This document shows, in pieces, positions 10,430 through 20,727 of a DNA stretch of 64,000 nt (positions are counted from its first letter, which is position 1; the number at the start of each line of letters is the position of its first letter). The DNA is from Clostridium sp. GTDB taxonomy: Bacteria; Bacillota; Clostridia; Clostridiales; Clostridiaceae. The notes below the pieces were generated by a model, which was not told the DNA's origin, made no database searches, and worked only from the letters and a program-made list of their open reading frames with translations. The position numbers were made by a program, and so were the translations under genes. The stretch spans positions 1-64,000 of the forward strand of contig NZ_JAPFDR010000004.1 in NCBI RefSeq assembly GCF_026168755.1. The letters are read 5' to 3'.

Positions 10430-11233
10430 CTATACTATACCTCTTGATAATAAAGCTTGAAATTCATCTTCCTTACTTAACTTTCTTTCACATCCACATA
10501 CTATAGCTTCTACCTTTCTCCAACTATTTGACTCTTCATTTCTAATCATTATATTTTGTCCTTTAAACCCTCTTACTTCACCTACTTCATTAATAGTGTC
10601 ATACTTTATAATAAACTTTTTATCATCAGCTATTTCAAATTGATTAAAATAAGTATTTTCAACTATTATACAAGGTAAATTAGTTGCTGGTTCCCTCAAC
10701 TCATTCCCAGTATCTAAAAATCCTTTTACTAGTACTGTTCTTGTTCCTTCCGTAATATATATATCATATAAAAAGTTTTTTACCATTGCCCTATCTTTAA
10801 GTAAATCTACAATTCGATTTATAAATATAAAAGTAATAGCCCCAGACAAAACTATAAATTTTGCTGAATTATTTTTAATAACAAACTCTTGTCCAATTAA
10901 ATACTTATTTTGCATTTGTACTGCGCTAAAACATATACCACTTAACATGAATGATAGAATAAAAAATATTACAACTGATTTGAAAATAAACTTTAAATTT
11001 CTTTTTTTTATAGAAATATATATCATAATTGTTGGAACTAACAACTTTATTACTACAGAACTAAAAATCTTTACATTACAAAAAATAACTAACCCATATA
11101 TTCCACCTAATAAAGCCGCTAAATATACATTTCTTCTTTTATAATCCATCCTCAATAGCTTAAAAGTAAGTAGCAATAAGAATAAATTGATTATTATATT
11201 TTCTAATAAATATATATCAATATAAACTTCCAT
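10430..11233 (-). CDS. spoIIGA: Sigma-E processing peptidase SpoIIGA
   Basis: Five-TM N-terminus plus aspartyl protease-like [12 protein letters not shown]; start [12 protein letters not shown] after GGGGGGAG. Confidence 0.93.
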   Translation of the reverse strand: MEVYIDIYLLENIIINLFLLLLTFKLLRMDYKRRNVYLAALLGGIYGLVIFCNVKIFSSVVIKLLVPTIMIYISIKKRNLKFIFKSVVIFFILSFMLSGICFSAVQMQNKYLIGQEFVIKNNSAKFIVLSGAITFIFINRIVDLLKDRAMVKNFLYDIYITEGTRTVLVKGFLDTGNELREPATNLPCIIVENTYFNQFEIADDKKFIIKYDTINEVGEVRGFKGQNIMIRNEESNSWRKVEAIVCGCERKLSKEDEFQALLSRGIV

Positions 11234-11412
11234 ATACTCCCCCCTCAATATATAAATTATACCGTTATATGTATATTTTTTTTGTCACATTGAAGGAGTT
11301 TAAAACAATTTTTAAACCAACTTTTTTTACATTTTACTTCCTGTTTTTTAATTATAAATTTTAATATGATTTTTATTTCTTTTTTTATGTCTTTTTATAT
11401 ATTTTAATAACA

Positions 11413-11466
11413 AAAAAAATAGATAGATGATGTAATTCCTATTTACATCATCTATCTATTTTTATT
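11413..11466 (-). terminator. Terminator of ftsZ
   Basis: AAATAGATAGATGATGTAAAT / ATTTACATCATCTATCTATTTTT inverted repeat. Confidence 0.8.
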
Positions 11467-11478
11467 AATAAAATTTTA

Positions 11479-12594
11479 TTACTTTCTTGATCTTAAGAAA
11501 CTTGGAATATTTACACTTTCTCTATCTAAATCTAATAAAGGATCAGTATGAGATGTTGTAGGTTCTTCCTCTCTCTTTACAGTTTCAACTACTTTAGGTT
11601 CAATTCTAGGTTCACTAGCACTTGACACAATCTTAGCATTATCTTCTTCAAAGCCTGTTGCAATTACAGTTAATCTAATTTCATCATTTAAGCTTTCATC
11701 AATAACTGCTCCGAATATTATATTAGCGTCTACATCAGCTGCTTCTCTAACAATTTCAGCTGCTTCATAAACTTCTATAGCACCTAAATCTACACCACCT
11801 GTAAAGTTAATTATAACTCCTGTTGCACCATCAATAGAAGTTTCTAATAATGGAGATGATATTGCCTGCCTAACTGCATCTTGTGCTTTATTATCACCTT
11901 TCCCATAACCAACTCCCATATGAGCTAATCCTTTATCCTTCATTACTGTTTCAATATCAGCAAAGTCAGCATTAACTACCCCTGGTATTGTAATAAGGTC
12001 AGATATCGCTTGTACACCTTGTCTTAAAACACCATCAGCTAATTTGAAAGAATCTAATAATGTTGTTTTCTTATCTGCCATAGCTAAAAGTTTTTCATTT
12101 GGAATTATAACTAATGTATCAACATGTTGTTTTAAGTTTTCTAATCCCATTTCAGCATGTCTCATTCTTCTCTTTCCTTCAAATGGGAAAGGCTTAGTAA
12201 CTACACCTACTGTTAAGATATTCATAGACTTAGCAATTTCAGCAACTACTGGAGCAGCACCTGTACCAGTTCCACCACCCATACCAGCAGTTATAAATAC
12301 CATATTAGCACCTTTTATCGCTTCTGCTATTTCTTCTCTACTTTCTTCTGCTGCCTTCTTACCAATTTCAGGATTAGCTCCAGCACCAAGTCCCTTAGTA
12401 AGCTTTTCACCTATTTGAATCTTAGTGTTTGCTTGTGAAAGCAATAATGCTTGTTTATCTGTATTTACAACAATAAACTCAACATTCTTTAACCCTTCAA
12501 TTATCATTCTGTTAACGGCATTACCACCGCCACCACCACAGCCTATTACTTTTATATTAGTTAATTCTTGCATATCTAATTCAAAATCTAACAA
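11479..12594 (-). CDS. ftsZ: Cell division protein FtsZ
   Basis: [13 protein letters not shown] tubulin signature. Confidence 0.99.
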   Translation of the reverse strand: MLDFELDMQELTNIKVIGCGGGGGNAVNRMIIEGLKNVEFIVVNTDKQALLLSQANTKIQIGEKLTKGLGAGANPEIGKKAAEESREEIAEAIKGANMVFITAGMGGGTGTGAAPVVAEIAKSMNILTVGVVTKPFPFEGKRRMRHAEMGLENLKQHVDTLVIIPNEKLLAMADKKTTLLDSFKLADGVLRQGVQAISDLITIPGVVNADFADIETVMKDKGLAHMGVGYGKGDNKAQDAVRQAISSPLLETSIDGATGVIINFTGGVDLGAIEVYEAAEIVREAADVDANIIFGAVIDESLNDEIRLTVIATGFEEDNAKIVSSASEPRIEPKVVETVKREEEPTTSHTDPLLDLDRESVNIPSFLRSRK

Positions 12595-13000
12595 AATAAC
12601 TCCTCCTTAAAACTCTCTCTATTAGTAATTTAAATACTTTCATAAAATTAACTTCACTAATTCATTTTACAACTATAACTTAAAATAAAAAATTATTTAG
12701 TAATTTAATTTTACATCATTAAATATATGTTAACAATAGCAAATTGCTAATTGGTGAAGAATTTTGTAATGATTTCTTCACTTTTGTAAAAAATAAGTAT
12801 CTAAATTTGCCAGTTTATCCTAGTTAGTTTAAAATTAAACTTCTCTTGTTAAAATATAATTTTATATTATTAAGACAATATTATATTTTAATGCTTCCAT
12901 AAATATAATTCAACGTATTTTTAAAATTCCCTCTATTTTTTAACATATTTTTAAAATTTTATAATATAAAGGAGCGTAAAAATTTACACTCCTATACTTT

Positions 13001-14056
13001 TTATAAAATTATCATTCTTTTTAAAGTTTCTCTATCAATAGCATATGTCATTGCCGTTTCCATAGAAATAACGCCTTTTTTATATAACTCAGAAATTGCC
13101 ATATCCATAGTTTTCATCCCGTATTTATTACCAGTCTGAACTGCTGATTCAATTTGTTGTGTCTTTCCTTCTCTAATAAGGCTTTGAATTCCCGGAGTTA
13201 TAACCATTACTTCAAGAGCTGCTATTCTTCCATCTCCTTGTATATTAGTCAATAATTGTTGTGATATAACAGCTTGTAATACCGATGCTAGTTGAATCTT
13301 TATTTGTTGTTGATGATGCTCCGGAAATACATCTATTATTCTATCAATTGTCTTTGTTGCGCCAATAGTATGCAATGTTGATAAAACCAAATGTCCTGTT
13401 TCAGCTGCTGTAATAGCTGTAGAAATTGTTTCTAAATCTCTCATTTCTCCAACTAAAATAACATCTGGATCTTCTCTTAAAATTGCTTTTAATGCATTTT
13501 TATAACTTTTACTATCTTTTCCGATTTCTCTTTGATTTATTATGCACTTTTTATGTCTGTGTAAATATTCTATTGGATCTTCTAACGTTATTATATGAGC
13601 TTGTCTTGTACTATTAATTTCATTTATCATAGCTGCTAAGGTAGTACTTTTGCCACTACCTGTTGGCCCTGTCACTAATACAAGTCCCCTCTTATTTTTG
13701 ACTATTTCTTTAAGAACTGTTGGATGCCCAATCTCATCTAATTTAGGTATTTTAAGTGCAATAACTCTTATAGCTATAGCATCACTATTTCTTTGTTTAA
13801 AAATATTAACTCTAAATCTACCTATTCCTTGAACCGAATAAGATGTATCAAATTCACCAATTTTTAAATATTCATCATATTTTTCACATAAAATTTCCTT
13901 AGAAAACTCCTCCATATCATATGGTAATAATTTATCTACCCCAATCTGAATAAGCTTTCCATTACTTCTTACAGTGGGTGGCAAACCAACTGTTAAATGT
14001 AAGTCTGATGCATTCATTTCTATAGTTTTACTTAATAGTTCTTTTAATAAATACAT
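13001..14056 (-). CDS. pilT: Type IV pilus retraction ATPase PilT-like
   Basis: ASDLHLTVG, GPTGSGKSTTLAAMI, EDPIEYLH, AIRxH-like GEMRDLETI motifs. Confidence 0.92.
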   Translation of the reverse strand: MYLLKELLSKTIEMNASDLHLTVGLPPTVRSNGKLIQIGVDKLLPYDMEEFSKEILCEKYDEYLKIGEFDTSYSVQGIGRFRVNIFKQRNSDAIAIRVIALKIPKLDEIGHPTVLKEIVKNKRGLVLVTGPTGSGKSTTLAAMINEINSTRQAHIITLEDPIEYLHRHKKCIINQREIGKDSKSYKNALKAILREDPDVILVGEMRDLETISTAITAAETGHLVLSTLHTIGATKTIDRIIDVFPEHHQQQIKIQLASVLQAVISQQLLTNIQGDGRIAALEVMVITPGIQSLIREGKTQQIESAVQTGNKYGMKTMDMAISELYKKGVISMETAMTYAIDRETLKRMIIL

Positions 14057-14155
14057 TTTTTCTCCCTTTTATACCTCATCTATAGCTATATCTCCATTAT
14101 ATTTTATTAAAATATATAAAAAACTTCAATGTTTAATATATTTATTACTTTTTAG

Positions 14156-14851
14156 CTATTTAAATGTTAATTCTTTTTTTAGTTTTTTTAATGCTTTTTT
14201 TTCAATCCTAGAAACATAAGATCTTGATATTCCAAGCAAACTTGCTATTTCTCTTTGAGTTTTACACTTTCCATCAATTAACCCATATCTCATTTTAATA
14301 ATTTCTCCTTCTCTTTCATTTAAAGAAGTATTTATTTTAGAATACAAAGCTTTAATTTGTAAATTAGTTTCAACTTTATCAATAACAGAATCCTTATCAC
14401 TACTTAATACATCTATTAAACTTATTTCATTCCCTTCTTTATCTACTCCAATTGGATCATGAAGGAAAGTTTCTCCTTTTTGCTTTTTACTACTTCTAAA
14501 TAACATTAAAATTTCATTTTCAATGCATCTAGATGCATATGTAGCTAATCTTGTACCCTTCGATGCATCAAATGAATCAATAGCCTTAATTAAACCAACT
14601 GTTCCAATAGATATAAGTTCATCTATATCCTTATTAGGTATTTGATATTTTTTCACAATATGCGCAACCAACCTAAGGTTTCTTTCTATTAAAACACCCT
14701 TGGCCTTTTTATCACCAGCTTTTAATAATTCTAAATACTTCTGCTCTTCTTTTTCATCTAAAGGCTGTGGAAACGTATTATTACCTGAAATATATCCAGC
14801 CAAAAACACATTAGCACACAACAATTCTAATATATTACCAATAACTATCAC
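14156..14851 (-). CDS. sigK: RNA polymerase sporulation sigma factor sigma-K, uninterrupted
   Basis: SigK-type N-terminus ([19 protein letters not shown]) and continuous regions 2-4. Confidence 0.93.
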   Translation of the reverse strand: MIVIGNILELLCANVFLAGYISGNNTFPQPLDEKEEQKYLELLKAGDKKAKGVLIERNLRLVAHIVKKYQIPNKDIDELISIGTVGLIKAIDSFDASKGTRLATYASRCIENEILMLFRSSKKQKGETFLHDPIGVDKEGNEISLIDVLSSDKDSVIDKVETNLQIKALYSKINTSLNEREGEIIKMRYGLIDGKCKTQREIASLLGISRSYVSRIEKKALKKLKKELTFK

Positions 14852-14939
14852 TAAGCTTCCTCCTAGTAGTGCTTATTATATAATATGATAGTTTTTGAAA
14901 ATATTGCTTAAAGAATTTAAATTAATTTTCTTGACACAC

Positions 14940-15340
14940 TTGTTCGTTACGTGGAAGCGAAAAAATGAAATATTTATTTTCCAGTAACCGTGAAATTAAT
15001 ATTTCATTTTTTCTTCTCTCACGTAACTACTTATAATATACTCCCTTGCAGTTAATATCTTTTGCTACATATTTATATGACAAGTCGTTAACTCTTAAAG
15101 TAGTATTGCAGTTCAGCAAGTGGAAGAGAAAATATTAATGATATTACCGGAAGGAATATCGTAATTAAGTTTTAGAATTTAATTGTTTTTGGAAGAAAAG
15201 GAGCGTTAAGAAACTGAGGGAACAAAGTGACTTTCTAAGCTTTAGCTCTTTTTCTGTAAAAAACAATATAAATTCTTAACGCAAATTACACAATTCCTGG
15301 AGGTCATATCATTAATTTTTCGGCTCCACGTGACGAACAA
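14940..15340 (+). repeat. Copy 1 of a TIR-bounded structured element (candidate structured RNA / MITE-like)
   Basis: Ends TTGTTCGTTACGTGGA ... TCCACGTGACGAACAA; internal 16-bp perfect helix 14959-14974/14998-15013; shares both ends and core with 40866-41216. Confidence 0.85.
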
Positions 15341-15342
15341 TA

Positions 15343-16959
15343 TTATTGCATTATGGATTTAATAATATCTCTATAAATAGGTGCAGCTGTATTTCCTCCA
15401 CCTAATTCATTTCCATTTGCATCTACACCATTTATATTTGGTGCTACAACAACTAATGTGTACATTTTGTTATTTAACTCAAAATATCCAGCAAACCAAC
15501 CATGAGTAGTAGCACCACCTTCACCTGTAGCAGTACCTGTTTTACCACCTTGTATTATCCCTTCTATTTTTGCTGCTGAACCTGTCCCTTGCAAAATGAC
15601 ATTCTGCATACTATTTTTAACTAACTTTGATGTAGTTGAAGTAAATATCCTATTTTGTTCATTTTGAATATTTTCTATAACATTATTATCTTCATCAACA
15701 ATAGCTTCTATAAGTGATGGTTTGATGTATATTCCATCATTTACTACAGCATTAATAGCTCCTGCAATTTGAAGTGGTGTTACTGTGATACACTGACCTA
15801 TTGCAAAGTTACTAATCCCATCACTAGGCTTAGCCATTACCCCTATAGCTTCTTCTCTATTTTCTCCTGCTAGGCCTAAGACTTTATTATATAAACCTAA
15901 ATTAGTAGTATATTTTAACATTTTTTCATAACCTATCAATTGTCCCATCTTTGCAAATATATCATTACATGAAACTTCAAAAGCTTGATTTACTGTTAAA
16001 GTTCCATGAGCATACGATTTACCTCCATTACTACAAATTTCCCCACTACAATAAAAAGTGTCATCCATATTAATTAATCCTTCATTTAAAGCAATAGCTT
16101 CTGTTATAACTTTAAATATAGATCCTGGTTCAAGACCTAACTGTCCTATACCTAAATTAACATTTGCTTCAGATTCATCCTTCTGCACCATAGCCTTTAT
16201 TTTCCCAGTATTTGATTCTAAAAGAACTACTCCTACATTATCTAAGTTATTATAATCATCACCATTTAAAACATTTTTTATTTTACCTGACCAACCATCA
16301 TCAATAGTCAGTCTTATATTTTTATTATTTTCCCCATAATTAGTATCATTGCTCATATATATAGATTTCTCATCTAAATGAAATCCTATTGTTGGCCTTT
16401 TATTATCTTTAATTATATCTAAAATGTTCTCTTCAAATGAATCTTTTAATGTATTATCTTTATTTATAGATGCAATTATATTTTCTACACTCCATCTTTC
16501 CTTTAAATCTAACTCATTATAAACATAAGTATATATTCCCTTTATATCATTTAATTTATTTATCTTTTCATAAGTTTCTTTAGTTATAGTATAATAAAGC
16601 TTCCCACTTTGATTCATTATATCAGTGAAGTTAAATTCTTCATCTTCTGATTTCATTATAAAATTTAAAGCTAATAAATCTTGTAATGTTTCTTCATAGT
16701 TATTTAATTTAAAAGGTTTTGTATCAAGAACCATAATATACTTATTTTTATAGTTTATAAGGCTATTTCCATTTGTATCAAACAACTTATAATTAGTATC
16801 ACTAGTATATTCCACTTGATGATTTTCAAGTTCCCCTTGAACAGAAGTTGTTGGATATATCATTAATACATATAATCTTATAGTTAAAGCAATAAAAATG
16901 CTGAAAAATCCAATACAAACAATTAGTGATTTTTTATTATCAATTTTATATCTATACAA
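15343..16959 (-). CDS. Penicillin-binding protein transpeptidase (class B, SpoVD/PBP2-like)
   Basis: EPGSIFKVI (SxxK), SCND (SxN), GGKTGTA (KTG). Confidence 0.9.
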   Translation of the reverse strand: MYRYKIDNKKSLIVCIGFFSIFIALTIRLYVLMIYPTTSVQGELENHQVEYTSDTNYKLFDTNGNSLINYKNKYIMVLDTKPFKLNNYEETLQDLLALNFIMKSEDEEFNFTDIMNQSGKLYYTITKETYEKINKLNDIKGIYTYVYNELDLKERWSVENIIASINKDNTLKDSFEENILDIIKDNKRPTIGFHLDEKSIYMSNDTNYGENNKNIRLTIDDGWSGKIKNVLNGDDYNNLDNVGVVLLESNTGKIKAMVQKDESEANVNLGIGQLGLEPGSIFKVITEAIALNEGLINMDDTFYCSGEICSNGGKSYAHGTLTVNQAFEVSCNDIFAKMGQLIGYEKMLKYTTNLGLYNKVLGLAGENREEAIGVMAKPSDGISNFAIGQCITVTPLQIAGAINAVVNDGIYIKPSLIEAIVDEDNNVIENIQNEQNRIFTSTTSKLVKNSMQNVILQGTGSAAKIEGIIQGGKTGTATGEGGATTHGWFAGYFELNNKMYTLVVVAPNINGVDANGNELGGGNTAAPIYRDIIKSIMQ

Positions 16960-16961
16960 AA

Positions 16962-17005
16962 AAACACCTCCTTTAGCTAAATTCTAGACTAAAATGAGGT
17001 GTTTT
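16962..17005 (-). terminator. Terminator of udk
   Basis: AAAACACCTC ... GAGGTGTTTT inverted repeat. Confidence 0.7.
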
Positions 17006-17012
17006 ATTCAAA

Positions 17013-17630
17013 TTACTTAAGTATATCTCTAATTTTTGCCATTAATAAATCTATTGCAACATAATTATGTCCACCTTCTGGAATAATTATATCAGCATAC
17101 TTCTTTGATGGCTCTGTAAATTGAAGATGCATAGGTCTAACAATGCTTAAATATTGGTCAACTACTGATTCAACAGTTCTTCCTCTTTCATTTATATCTC
17201 TTACTAATCTCCTTAGAATTCTTATATCAGCATCAGTATCTACATAAACTTTTATATCTAGAAGATCTCTTATTCTTTCATCTTCTAATATTAAGATACC
17301 TTCAACTAAAATTATATCTCTCGACTCTACAGTAGTAGTTTCTTTAGCTCTATTATGAACAGTAAAATCATAACTTGGCTTTTCTATAGATTCTCCTTTT
17401 ATCAATTTCTTTAAATGCTCAACTAATAAATCATTATCAAAAGCCATTGGATGATCATAATTTGTTTTAACTCTTTCTTCCATAGATAAATGACTTTGAT
17501 CCTTATAATACATATCTTGTTGTATCATTGCTATACAATCTTTTGAAAAATTAGAATATAAGACATCAGCTATTGTACTCTTACCAGATCCTGTTCCTCC
17601 AGTAATTCCTATTAAAATAGGTTTATTCAT
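17013..17630 (-). CDS. udk: Uridine kinase
   Basis: [22 protein letters not shown] motifs. Confidence 0.95.
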   Translation of the reverse strand: MNKPILIGITGGTGSGKSTIADVLYSNFSKDCIAMIQQDMYYKDQSHLSMEERVKTNYDHPMAFDNDLLVEHLKKLIKGESIEKPSYDFTVHNRAKETTTVESRDIILVEGILILEDERIRDLLDIKVYVDTDADIRILRRLVRDINERGRTVESVVDQYLSIVRPMHLQFTEPSKKYADIIIPEGGHNYVAIDLLMAKIRDILK

Positions 17631-17643
17631 TTGTTAGACCTCC

Positions 17644-18888
17644 TTAATTGTTATTAATATTAATAACATTGTTTGCTTTTACAAGCATATCATTAACTTT
17701 TAATGGTGTATCAACTTTAACAGTAAAAATCATATGTGCTCTATTAGCAACATCAGTTTTTCTATCTTTATCTAAATCATACATATCTTCAAGTCTAATC
17801 TTAAAATATGGTACATCGGCTCTTAAAACTTCAACCTCTTCATCTTCAAATACTCTATTTTTTTGAAGTACTGTTGCAGTTTTAGTTTCATGATCATAAG
17901 ATTTTACCATACCGACAATTTCATAATCTCTAACATATCCTGCATCATCATAATTTTGCTCTCCATTTATTCCTAAATAGAACCCTGTATGATATGGTCT
18001 ATGACTTACTTTTCTAAGCATATCCATCCATTCATCCTTAAACTTATAGTTACTTGGGTTTTCCCAGTAACTATCTAATGCTTCCCTATATGCCTTAACG
18101 ACAGATGCTACATAGAATTCACTTTTCATTCTTCCTTCAATTTTGAAAGAATAAATACCACTCTTAACAAGTTCAGGTATATAATGAATCATGCATAAAT
18201 CTTTTGAATTCATTATATATGTTCCGTTATCATCTTCTATAACAGGATAATATTCGCCAGGTCTAGTTTCTTCAACTAAATGATATTTATATCTACATAC
18301 ATTCCCACAGATACCTTTATTAGCATCTCTTTTTATCATGTAATTTGATATTAAACATCTTCCAGAATACGCAACACACATTGAACCATGAACAAAAGCT
18401 TCAATATCGCATCCACTTGGAATATTTTCAGTTATTTCATTTATTTCTTTAAATGTTAATTCTCTAGCTAATACAATTCTTTTAACACCTAAATCATACC
18501 AGAATTTAGTTGCCATCCAGTTAACAGTATTAGCTTGTGTACTTAAATGTATTTCTAATTCAGGTGCTACTTCTTTACATATAGCAATTAATGATGGATC
18601 AGCAACTATAACTGCATCTACACCTATATCATAAAGACCTTTAATATATTCTCCCGCTGAATTCAGATCATGATTTCTTGCAAAAACATTTAATGTTACA
18701 TATATTTTCTTACCTCTATCATGACAATACTTAATTCCCTCAATCATTTCTTCATTAGAAAAATTATTTGAAAAGGCTCTAAGGTTTAATTTACCTCCAC
18801 CTATATATACAGCATCTGCTCCAAAATCTATAGCTATTTTTAGCTTTTCTAAATTACCAGCTGGCGCTAATATTTCTGGCTTTCTCAT
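17644..18888 (-). CDS. Peptidase U32 family protein (RNA hydroxylation-associated YrrO/RlhA/TrhP type)
   Basis: PEILAPAGNLEKLKIAIDFGADAVYIGG; CGNVCRYKY; start moved to MRKPEILAP after GGAGG. Confidence 0.9.
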   Translation of the reverse strand: MRKPEILAPAGNLEKLKIAIDFGADAVYIGGGKLNLRAFSNNFSNEEMIEGIKYCHDRGKKIYVTLNVFARNHDLNSAGEYIKGLYDIGVDAVIVADPSLIAICKEVAPELEIHLSTQANTVNWMATKFWYDLGVKRIVLARELTFKEINEITENIPSGCDIEAFVHGSMCVAYSGRCLISNYMIKRDANKGICGNVCRYKYHLVEETRPGEYYPVIEDDNGTYIMNSKDLCMIHYIPELVKSGIYSFKIEGRMKSEFYVASVVKAYREALDSYWENPSNYKFKDEWMDMLRKVSHRPYHTGFYLGINGEQNYDDAGYVRDYEIVGMVKSYDHETKTATVLQKNRVFEDEEVEVLRADVPYFKIRLEDMYDLDKDRKTDVANRAHMIFTVKVDTPLKVNDMLVKANNVININNN

Positions 18889-18892
18889 ACTG

Positions 18893-19537
18893 TTACCTCC
18901 TTCTTGTAATTGCAATTCCATCTCCCATAGGAATTACTGACGTTATTAAACTTTTATCTTGTGAAACTAGTTCTAAATAAGTTCTCATTCTCTTAACTAT
19001 TGTGATTTTTCTTCTCTTAACTAATTCATCACTTGCAACCATACCTCTAAATAAAACATTATCAGCAATTATTATACCATCATCTTTTAAGAGTCTTAAA
19101 CAGTGTGGTAAAAAATGATTATAATGTCCCTTACCTGCATCCATAAAAATTAAATCATATGGTTCTTGTAGCTTTTCTAATATTTCAAGACAATCCCCTT
19201 CTTCAATAACTATCTTATCTTCAAGACCAAAAGATTTTATATTTTCTTTTGCATACTTTATCATTTCTTCACTTCGTTCTATGGTAGTTATATGAGGATT
19301 TGTTCCTGCTGAATCATGCATTATAATTGCAGAATAGCCAATTGCAGTACCAAGTTCTAATATTCTTAATGGTTTTTTCATACTAACCATAAATTCTAAG
19401 AATTTTATTGTTTCTTTTTGAGCTATAGGCACACCATTTTCTTTAGCAAATACTTCTAGCTCTTTTAGTCTTCCTTCACTTTCTGGTATTAATCCTCTTA
19501 TATATTCCTCCATATAATCGTAGGTAATTCCACTCAT
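18893..19537 (-). CDS. SAM-dependent O-methyltransferase (YrrM/TrmR type)
   Basis: ILELGTAIGYSAI, YDLIFMDAGKGHY; synteny with U32 peptidase and mltG. Confidence 0.88.
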   Translation of the reverse strand: MSGITYDYMEEYIRGLIPESEGRLKELEVFAKENGVPIAQKETIKFLEFMVSMKKPLRILELGTAIGYSAIIMHDSAGTNPHITTIERSEEMIKYAKENIKSFGLEDKIVIEEGDCLEILEKLQEPYDLIFMDAGKGHYNHFLPHCLRLLKDDGIIIADNVLFRGMVASDELVKRRKITIVKRMRTYLELVSQDKSLITSVIPMGDGIAITRRR

Positions 19538-19555
19538 ACTAAACCTCCGTATATG

Positions 19556-20635
19556 TTAATATCCTAACTCTTCTTTTTTCTTTAAAAAGTCATCATAATT
19601 ATCAGTAAAATAATGTTCATCATCTGTCGCTAATAGATAAAATAAATAATTTGTACTATCTGGATTTAATGCAGCTTTTATAGATGGAGCACCTGGATTA
19701 CATATTGGCCCTACCGGTAATCCCTTATACAAATATGTATTATACTTTGATTCAATTGCTAAATGTCTATTTCTTACACTTTCTATATAATATCCATGTG
19801 CATAAATTACAGTTGCATCAATTTGCAATGGCATATCTTGCTCTAACCTATTGTAAATTACAGATGCTATTAAAGGTCTATCTTCATCTACTCTTGCTTC
19901 TTTTTCAATAATAGATGCTATATTAATTATCCTTTCAATATCATCCTCTTTAACATCAAGGCCTTCTGTTATTTCACCCCATACCTCTTCAAATCTATTT
20001 ATCATTGTTTTTATTATGTATTCTGGTTGAACTCCAATTTCAAAATTATATGTATCTGGGAATAAAAAACCTTCTAAATTATATCTTTTATCTGCATTAT
20101 CCTTTACATAAGATGGTAGCGGATAACTTTTTACTACGTTTAAAAATTCATCCTTTGTACAAATACCTTTTTCCTCTAACCTAGCTGCTATATCTTCCAC
20201 ATTGAACCCTTCTGGAATAGTTACAGTTATTGCATTTGTATTATTGGGATCCTTTAAAGTTTCAGCTATATCATTTATTGACATACCTTTATCCAAAGTA
20301 TGGCTTCCTGGAATCACTTCTAAATCAAGTCCTGTTAACTTAGCATAAATTTTTATTATAAATGGACTTTTAATCTTCTTTCCACTAGAAAGCCTACTTA
20401 TAATACTATAAAAACTATCTCCATCTTGGACATTTACTACTTCTGAGTCTGAAATTTTAAGTGGGTTTTTAATTGTTGATATAAACACAGAAGCTAAAGC
20501 TATTACAATAATTAATAATAAAATAATTAAAGTTCTACCAGTTTTTTTAGCTCTTTTCCTAGTTAAATTTCTTCCAGTATCTTTAGCCCTTTTTTTCGTT
20601 AATGTTCTACCGGTATTTTTAGTACTTTTTTTCAT
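19556..20635 (-). CDS. mltG: Endolytic murein transglycosylase MltG (YceG)
   Basis: IASIIEKEARVDEDRPLIASVIYNRL, LPVGPICNPG. Confidence 0.95.
   Translation of the reverse strand: MKKSTKNTGRTLTKKRAKDTGRNLTRKRAKKTGRTLIILLLIIVIALASVFISTIKNPLKISDSEVVNVQDGDSFYSIISRLSSGKKIKSPFIIKIYAKLTGLDLEVIPGSHTLDKGMSINDIAETLKDPNNTNAITVTIPEGFNVEDIAARLEEKGICTKDEFLNVVKSYPLPSYVKDNADKRYNLEGFLFPDTYNFEIGVQPEYIIKTMINRFEEVWGEITEGLDVKEDDIERIINIASIIEKEARVDEDRPLIASVIYNRLEQDMPLQIDATVIYAHGYYIESVRNRHLAIESKYNTYLYKGLPVGPICNPGAPSIKAALNPDSTNYLFYLLATDDEHYFTDNYDDFLKKKEELGY
20533..20635 (-). repeat. 36-bp tandem repeat (about 3 units) within the mltG 5' coding region
   Basis: Units begin ttctaccagt/ttcttccagt/ttctaccggt at 20533, 20569, 20605; encode (T/A)K(N/D/K)TGR(T/N)LT(K/R)KR. 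Confidence 0.85.
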
Positions 20636-20727
20636 AAATACCCCCTGTATTTAAAAGTGAATAGCCAAATTATTTAGCTATTCACTATTATAATACTTTT
20701 ATATGAAATTATAAACAATTTACATAA

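Noticed and set aside
12044-12418. 124-aa + strand ORF in ftsZ
   Set aside because: Antisense shadow of ftsZ
14156-14851. skin-element interruption of sigK
   Set aside because: sigK is continuous; the neighbouring structured element is outside the coding sequence
14940-15340. Element as a group I/group II intron, IStron or IS605-type end
   Set aside because: No GUGYG...AY ends, no recognisable group I P7 core, no transposase or TnpB ORF, and it lies intergenically with true terminal inverted repeats; could not be tested with covariance models here
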